Assembly (NCBI GenBank): GCA_963795805.1
Contig: CAWCIV010000001.1
Coordinates: 248,001 to 312,000, forward strand
Length of the DNA: 64,000 nt
Source of the DNA: JALYYC01 sp963795805
Lineage (GTDB): Bacteria > Chloroflexota > Dormibacteria > CF-121
Direction of reading: 5' to 3'
Below the pieces are notes generated by a model. It saw only the letters and a program-made list of their open reading frames with translations. It made no database searches and was not told the origin of the DNA. Within the stretch, counting starts at the first letter, position 1. Every line of letters begins with the position of its first letter. Position numbers and translations under genes: made by a program. Positions 59,121 through 64,000 of the stretch are shown here, piece after piece.

Positions 59121-59413
59121 CTGAGTCCGCCGTTGAGAAGACGCAATCCCTGGCGCGGCCTTGTCGCCCGCGGCGGCCGCGCCGGCTGCTGGCGCTGCCT
59201 CCGGTAGCCGCCGGCGACCAGGGCGCCGGCTTGTTGGGCCGCCGCCACGATCTGGCTCGCCACTTCGCTTGGGCTGCCCATCGTCTCCTGGTCGAGGTGG
59301 ATCAGCTCGCTAATGCAAAGCTTGCCCTGTGGATCGACCATGATGACGCCGACGAAGGGCTGTTCGCTTTTGATGCTCGGATGGATCTGTGACCATGGAA
59401 TGACATTGCCCAT
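59117..59413 (-). CDS. Hypothetical protein (98 residues)
   Basis: A small protein with a plausible alpha/beta core: MGNVIPWSQIHPSIKSEQPF, VGVIMVDPQGKLCISELIHL and PSEVASQIVAAAQQAGALVA. A basic Arg/Gln/Pro-rich tail (QRQQPARPPRATRPRQG) ends it. There is no recognised domain. The N-terminal part looks like real coding sequence. It lies 42 bases after the YhaN-like gene's stop, on the same strand, and may be a distal member of that operon. Function is unknown. Confidence 0.5.
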   Translation of the reverse strand: MGNVIPWSQIHPSIKSEQPFVGVIMVDPQGKLCISELIHLDQETMGSPSEVASQIVAAAQQAGALVAGGYRRQRQQPARPPRATRPRQGLRLLNGGLS

Positions 59414-59455
59414 GAGCGCACGATAACGGATGGTTTTGACAGCTGTCTGTCGGAG

Positions 59456-62400
59456 CTACGCGCTCGGGACTTCTTGCTCTTCTTCCACGGGCTCGATTTC
59501 TTCCCGAGCGGCTCCGTTGCTTGGCTGCCCGTCCATGGTTTGACCCGCGGCACCAGGCCCGGGCAGCCGGATGATCGTCCAGTGTTCCGCCTTCTCCGCC
59601 CGCTCGGCGAGCGCTTCGTCCTTTGAGAACAGGATGATCTGGTTGTCCTGGCCGAGACGCCCGAGCTCGTCAAGCGCAGCCCGCATCCGGCGCCGGTCGG
59701 CGTGCACCAGGGCCTCGTCGAGCAGGAGTGGCGCCGGCTCGGCGCTGCCCCCGATGATCCGGGCGAGGGCGACGCGCTCGAGGAGATAGATCAGGGAGCG
59801 GGTCCCCAGGCTGAGGCTGTCGACATCCTTGTAGGTGCGTTGGTCCTGCGCTTTGACCTGCAGCGTCAGGTCATCGCCGACGCGCACGTCCCGGTACCGA
59901 CCGTTCGTGATGGGGGCCAGCTGGCTCTGCAACTGCGCCTTCAGCCGGGGGACGACGGCGCGGCGGATGGACTTCATGGCGGTCTCCAGCGTCTCGACCG
60001 CGAGGTCATAGGCATGGGCATCGATCTCCAGCTCGTGCAGTTGCTCGCGCACCGTGGCGATCTCTTCCTCGAGCGCGGCGACGTTGCCGATCCGCCCCAA
60101 CCGATCGTTGAGGAGCTCCTCCGCTCGGGCGCGCTCCTCCTGGGCGCGTTCGCGGCTGACGCGGTGCTGGTCGCGCTGGCGTTCCAATTCGGCCAGCGGT
60201 AGCGAGGCGAATCCGGCGAGGCGTTCGGGATCGATGGCACGCCCCACCTCCTCCAGCTGCCGTTGCAGATCAGCAACCAGCTCGCGAAGTGAGTGCAGTT
60301 CGTCCGACGGCACGGTGGCGCCCGCGTCCTGCAGTTCCTGAAGTCGCAGGCTCGACTCCCGGTAGGTCCGGGCGTGTTCGGCGGCGGCATCCCACGCTGC
60401 CGTCGCCTGCTCGATATTCGGATCGTTGATGCCGGCGGAGGCATAGATCGCTGCCAGGTGCTGCTCATAGGCCGCCGCCTTCGATTGCTCGATGGCCGCC
60501 CGCTGCGCCGGCTGTCGAAGCTGATCCAGCTGCGCATCGAGCTGCTCCAGCCTGGCGCGGACCTGGCCGGCCGAGCGCGCGGCTTCACAGCTGCTGATGA
60601 AGTCCCGGGCGGCTCCGTTGGCATCACGCCGGTCGAAGCCGAGCTGATCCAGCATCTGATGGAGCTGCTGCCGGAGGGCGTCGCGCCTCGCTTCCAGCTC
60701 GGCCAGCGCCTGGGTGGTCCGGTCCGCCCGCTCGCTGCCGGCGTTCCACGCGATCGTATCCTGGGTCAGCCGCTCCACCAGCTGCGCCGTGTCGAAGACG
60801 GCCTCCTCGCTGGGCGCGGGCTGAGGGAGCCCCCAGGATCCGACCAGCTCGCGGAGGGAACGTCCGGCGATCTGGGCGCGATCCTCCAGCTCCGAGGCCT
60901 GTCGGTCGAGTTCGAGGCGGGTCGCGTCATAGCGCACTTTCTGCAGATGTTCGACCATCGCCTGCTGCAATTCGCCCGAGCTGCGGACGCCCCACGGTCG
61001 CAGGATGTCGCGGCGTTTGATCCGGGCCTCATCCTTGGCGCGGAGACGCCGGTCGACCTCTTTGCGGGCCCTCGCCCTGATGACGATGCCGATCCCGGTC
61101 GCGAGCACGCCCATGCCGAGCAGGAAGAAGGCGGCGCCGGCCAGGTATACCGACGCCCCGCCCTGGAGCGCAAAGACCGCGACCAGGATCGCGAGAACGG
61201 TCAGGAGCAAGCCGCCCAGCATGGCACCAAGGAAGGTGCGCTGCCGGTTGCGCGCCCGCTCCGCCAGGTTCTCTTCGCGCCGCATCGCCTCTTCGGCTTG
61301 CTGTCCGGCCTTGATGACGTCGGGTACTTCCTTGTAGCGCGCGATATCGTGCTTCAATTGCTCGAGCCTGGGTGGCAGTTCCGCACCGGCGCGATTTCGG
61401 GCCTCGACGGCGACGTTGTGGCGCTCGTGCCACTCCGAATACACCCGTTGGAACTCCATGTTTCGGGCGGGCCAGTCCAGATTCTGGCCGACCAACCCCG
61501 GGTGCCGGTCGGCCAGCCGTGCGAGATCCTCGCTGGCGGCCTGGGCGCGTGCCTGGATCTCGGGCGCCTGGGTGTCGGCAACGGTCAGCGATGCGAGCAG
61601 ATCGCGGACCACCGGTTCGGCCTGGAGCGCCGGCGGATCGATGCCACGGGCGCGCGTCTCCAGGCCCTGGGCTTCGGAGTCGAGGCGATTTCGCTCGGTC
61701 TCCAGCTGGTTCAGCTGGTCGGCGACAGCCTGCGCTTCGCCCTCGAAACCCTGCTGGGCCTCCCGCGTCGCCCGGAGATGGCTGCGCAATTCCTGGACGA
61801 CCTCCTGGCGCTCGATCGGGAAGCTCGCGAACTGGTCGTGCGTCTGCTGGCGGCCGGCCTCCTCGCGGATGGCCAGATCCGCCGCATCGAGTCGCTCCAT
61901 TCGGTGGTGCGCCTCGTCCAGCCTCGAGCGCAGGATCGCCGCATCGAGGGTCTGGACGATGGCCAGCTCGCTTTCGGTCAGGCCCGCTACGGATTCCCGC
62001 TTGCGCGCCAGGTCGTCGACCGCTGCCCGCGCCTGGCGGGCGGCGTCCAACTGCCGCTCGAGCTCGACCAGCCGGGCTTCGAGATCGTGGAGCGGACCGC
62101 TCCGCGCCCGCGGTCGCCCGACTCGCGCCACGCGCTCCTCGCGTAGGCGGTCCAGCACACCCTGGGCCGTCCGATCGGGGTGTGCCGAGTCGGCCAGGGC
62201 GGCGATCGCCTCCTTAATGCTGCCGGCATCCTCGAGGCGCATCACCTCGCTGCGAGAGATGCAGGCCGTGTTGGTGTAGATCTCGCGGCTGACGCCGAGT
62301 AATTCCCGTCCAACCTGGACCCCGCCGAGCGGATCGCGCTCGAATCGGTCACTGAGGTCGCCGCCGCTGCGCAGGTCGGTGACGTGAACCGTTTCACTGT

Positions 62401-62686
62401 CCAGGTCACGCTCGACCCGAAGCGGAGTGCCATCGTCCAGCGCGAATTCGAGCGCGAGCCCGAAGTTCCCACCCTGCCACGGGCGCCAGCGCTCCGTCCG
62501 CTCCACCAGTGCCGGGCGGGTGCGGTCCCCGGATTGCAGCCCGTACAGTCCCGCGAGGATGGCTTCCTGCAGCGTCGACTTTCCGGCTTCGTTCGGGCCG
62601 ACGACCAGGTTCATGGCCGGCCCGAACCGGATGTCGACTCCGCGCAGCGTGCCGAAGCCCTCGATCTCGATTCGGGTCAGTCGCAT
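59456..62686 (-). CDS. AAA-family ATPase, YhaN/SbcC-like, with membrane hairpin in coiled coil
   Basis: A 1076-residue SMC/SbcC-like ATPase. The P-loop VVGPNEAGKST is at 29-38, and a long coiled coil runs from about 170 to 950. Near 480-540 it holds two hydrophobic segments (LLLTVLAILVAVFAL and AAFFLLGMGVLATGIGIVI), so the hinge is membrane-inserted, as in YhaN. The ABC signature SLSLGTRSLIYLLERVALAR and Walker B PLLLDEALVHADRRRM are near the end. With the upstream phosphoesterase it would form a DNA-end-processing complex at the membrane. Start ATG at 62686, by homology; the frame extends further upstream, non-coding. Confidence 0.83.
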   Translation of the reverse strand: MRLTRIEIEGFGTLRGVDIRFGPAMNLVVGPNEAGKSTLQEAILAGLYGLQSGDRTRPALVERTERWRPWQGGNFGLALEFALDDGTPLRVERDLDSETVHVTDLRSGGDLSDRFERDPLGGVQVGRELLGVSREIYTNTACISRSEVMRLEDAGSIKEAIAALADSAHPDRTAQGVLDRLREERVARVGRPRARSGPLHDLEARLVELERQLDAARQARAAVDDLARKRESVAGLTESELAIVQTLDAAILRSRLDEAHHRMERLDAADLAIREEAGRQQTHDQFASFPIERQEVVQELRSHLRATREAQQGFEGEAQAVADQLNQLETERNRLDSEAQGLETRARGIDPPALQAEPVVRDLLASLTVADTQAPEIQARAQAASEDLARLADRHPGLVGQNLDWPARNMEFQRVYSEWHERHNVAVEARNRAGAELPPRLEQLKHDIARYKEVPDVIKAGQQAEEAMRREENLAERARNRQRTFLGAMLGGLLLTVLAILVAVFALQGGASVYLAGAAFFLLGMGVLATGIGIVIRARARKEVDRRLRAKDEARIKRRDILRPWGVRSSGELQQAMVEHLQKVRYDATRLELDRQASELEDRAQIAGRSLRELVGSWGLPQPAPSEEAVFDTAQLVERLTQDTIAWNAGSERADRTTQALAELEARRDALRQQLHQMLDQLGFDRRDANGAARDFISSCEAARSAGQVRARLEQLDAQLDQLRQPAQRAAIEQSKAAAYEQHLAAIYASAGINDPNIEQATAAWDAAAEHARTYRESSLRLQELQDAGATVPSDELHSLRELVADLQRQLEEVGRAIDPERLAGFASLPLAELERQRDQHRVSRERAQEERARAEELLNDRLGRIGNVAALEEEIATVREQLHELEIDAHAYDLAVETLETAMKSIRRAVVPRLKAQLQSQLAPITNGRYRDVRVGDDLTLQVKAQDQRTYKDVDSLSLGTRSLIYLLERVALARIIGGSAEPAPLLLDEALVHADRRRMRAALDELGRLGQDNQIILFSKDEALAERAEKAEHWTIIRLPGPGAAGQTMDGQPSNGAAREEIEPVEEEQEVPSA

Positions 62687-62708
62687 GCGGGCCTTCCGAT
62701 CGACGTGG

Positions 62709-63803
62709 TCATGGTTCGAACGCATCCAGGGCGAGCTGCAGGGCGCGTCCGACGGCCTCCTGCTCCGCCGCCGGCTCAGGATGCCGCTCGAGGAGTTTGC
62801 GAACCATCTCGCCCCGGCTGGTGAACTCCTGGGCCGCCCCCTCGAGATCATGCGACACGCGCGTGCGGTCCTGGAATTCAAGATACGCGAATCCCTCCCC
62901 ACATTCCGCGCTGAGAGCCTTCGCATCGAGAATCAGACCCGGCGATCGTTCGCCATCGAGGTAGACCTGGGCGATGGCGCCGCGCAGGCCCTGCCGTTCC
63001 CGGAGCGCCACGGCGGCGTTGCGGACGTGATCGCGACTGGTCATGCCGCTGATGTCGATCGTGTCGCGGCGCATCGGGTGCTCGGCGATGTCCTCCATCT
63101 GCACCTCGGTCGTCCCGTCGTCGGCGATCGTCACCAGGGCAGTGGTGTGACGGCCCTCCTCGCCCCAGCTGAGGGTTTCAGGGCTGCCGGGGTAGGTGAT
63201 GCCGTCGCCGGACCGACCATCGTGGTAGTGGCCGAGGAGCGCATGGTGAAAGCCCGCGTCGCGCACCTGCTCCGGCGTTAGTGGTCTGAACGGCGCGGTG
63301 CCTGCCGGCACCTGGGTCATGTCGGAACCGTGCAGCAGCAGCAGATTGATCCCCTGCTCAAGGCGGGTGAAGTCCCGCAGCGGCGCCTCGGTCACGCCCG
63401 GCCGCATGAAGCCTGATGCCCAAAGATCGACCGCGCCGAATCGATAAGGCCGGAGCTCTTCGTGCGCCGCGATGGTCACGTTGGAGGGCCAACGCATGTA
63501 TCGGTAGGGCGAGCCCGGGAGGGCGGGATCCGCATGCCCGGGAGCGATCAACACCGGCCGGCCGGCCTCGCCGAGCGTTTGAGCGGCGAAGTTCCCCGTG
63601 TCTTTTAAGACCTGGTCATGTTCGAACAGGTCACCGCCGCAGGTGATCAGGTCAACGGACGCATCGCGAGCCCGCTGCACGATCCGCGTCAGGGCGTCGC
63701 GAAGATCCTCACGGCGTCGTTGCGCGCCGGCGCCGAACAGGCGCTCGCCCGCAAACGATCGGTCAAGATGCAGATCGGCAAAATGGAGCAGGCGAAGGGC
63801 CAC
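62709..63803 (-). CDS. DNA-repair phosphoesterase, YhaO/SbcD-like
   Basis: A 364-residue Mre11/SbcD-type metallophosphatase. Motifs: LLHFADLHLD (Asp, His), ITCGGDLFEHD (Asp), then LIAPGHADPALPGS where GNHD is usual, LLLLHGSDM and GHYHDGRSG (GHxH). The third motif is altered (G-H-A-D), which may change metal coordination. The C-terminal capping region is present (MVRKLLERHPEPAAEQEAVG). It precedes the YhaN-like ATPase by 22 bases. GTG at 63803 is the start because VALRLLHFADLH begins there; the longer frame is unlike the family. Confidence 0.83.
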   Translation of the reverse strand: MALRLLHFADLHLDRSFAGERLFGAGAQRRREDLRDALTRIVQRARDASVDLITCGGDLFEHDQVLKDTGNFAAQTLGEAGRPVLIAPGHADPALPGSPYRYMRWPSNVTIAAHEELRPYRFGAVDLWASGFMRPGVTEAPLRDFTRLEQGINLLLLHGSDMTQVPAGTAPFRPLTPEQVRDAGFHHALLGHYHDGRSGDGITYPGSPETLSWGEEGRHTTALVTIADDGTTEVQMEDIAEHPMRRDTIDISGMTSRDHVRNAAVALRERQGLRGAIAQVYLDGERSPGLILDAKALSAECGEGFAYLEFQDRTRVSHDLEGAAQEFTSRGEMVRKLLERHPEPAAEQEAVGRALQLALDAFEP

Positions 63804-63868
63804 ACATCCCCCGTAACCACGCAATTGCTGCCCGGCTCGATGGCATAGGCGAACGCAAAAACAGCGCA

Positions 63869-63874
63869 ATTATA
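63869..63874 (-). promoter_or_regulatory. -10 box of promoter for YhaO/YhaN operon
   Basis: On the minus strand a perfect TATAAT lies 65 bases before the GTG at 63803, in a 137-base divergent spacer. The -35 region 17 bases further up is not well matched. Confidence 0.5.
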
Positions 63875-63940
63875 GCTTGGAAGGCGTGCGAATCACTTGC
63901 GAGGCCGCCGGTGGCATTTGCGCGCCCTAGACTCTCTTGA

Positions 63941-64000
63941 ATGGGGTCGTTCGAGAAGGGGGATCGGGGCGCCCGCATCCTGAAGTTGCAGACGCTGCTC
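63941..64000 (+). CDS. Start of a peptidoglycan-binding-domain gene (3' end outside window)
   Basis: Only 20 residues are visible: GSFEKGDRGARILKLQTLL after Met. The G-D-x-G-x-x-I-x-x-L-Q-x-x-L pattern is the first helix of a PG_binding_1 domain, common at the start of wall hydrolases or spore-type enzymes. No signal peptide precedes it. The rest of the gene is beyond the window, so the partner domain is unknown. Confidence 0.55.
   Translation, partial: MGSFEKGDRGARILKLQTLL

Noticed and set aside
60293..62146. Long open frame opposite to the YhaN-like ATPase
   Set aside because: Complement of coiled-coil codons; no recognisable domain or ribosome-binding site.
1..64000. tRNA, rRNA, CRISPR arrays, prophage or origin of replication
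   Set aside because: No cloverleaf-like sequences, direct-repeat arrays, phage genes or DnaA-box clusters were seen by eye; a scan with dedicated tools was not possible.

Overview
This is a high-GC (roughly two-thirds G+C), gene-dense bacterial chromosome segment. Intergenic gaps are short, genes often overlap by 4 bases, and GTG and TTG starts are common. F420/PPOX-type proteins, a bacterial topoisomerase IB, an AlkZ-like winged-helix protein, a MshC-like ligase, LprG-like lipoproteins and DedA fusions fit a soil or sediment actinobacterial- or Chloroflexota/Dormibacterota-like lineage. That placement is inference; there is no rRNA or other marker here. No tRNA, rRNA, CRISPR array, transposase or prophage was seen, and no stretch over about 300 bases lacks a gene.

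Layout. 1-7059: a polyamine/GABA block (PotB/PotC-type permeases, aminobutyraldehyde dehydrogenase, amino-acid permease, GABA aminotransferase) plus a double GNAT protein. 7118-16830: PPOX proteins, a hydrolase, an M20 peptidase, a Clp_N-M50 membrane protease, topoisomerase IB, an acyltransferase, GlpX and a MarR regulator. 16924-25466: YceI, a truncated glycoside hydrolase 2 abutting an AlkZ-like gene, a phosphatase, an amidase, an O-methyltransferase, a frameshifted 5'-3' exonuclease and an ArsR/SRPBCC module. 25479-32795: TypA, a DoxX-like protein, a SelW/Rdx selenoprotein with an in-frame UGA, a D,D-carboxypeptidase, a DedA triple fusion, a lipoprotein and a VOC protein. 32701-41319: MmcQ/YjbR, a DODA dioxygenase, a propeller lipoprotein, the pyruvate dehydrogenase operon, a QueF homologue, a pseudo-protease and a MshC/CysS-like ligase. 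41316-50334: DUF309, a histidine-kinase-like protein, a broken PHP gene, a thioesterase, a LysM-CHAP wall protein, an amidase pair, an orphan nuclease-like protein and a membrane molybdopterin oxidoreductase. 50350-64000: two GNATs, a methyltransferase, a class-V aminotransferase, a polysaccharide deacetylase, EamA, DedA-RDD, DUF885 and a YhaN/YhaO (SbcCD-like) pair.

Most notable. (i) The SelW-like gene at 28031-28300 has UGA at the second redox position of its CxxC-type motif, followed 15 bases later by a hairpin with the GGUCU apical loop typical of bacterial SECIS elements. (ii) At least four genes appear to start at CTG within a CTGA stop/start overlap. (iii) Two DedA proteins carry different C-terminal membrane modules. 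(iv) Several enzyme-fold proteins lack catalytic residues: a histidine kinase without its His, a trypsin-fold protein without its triad, and a QueF without its Cys. (v) Two genes each carry one extra base, and one GH2 gene is cut off at the neighbouring gene.
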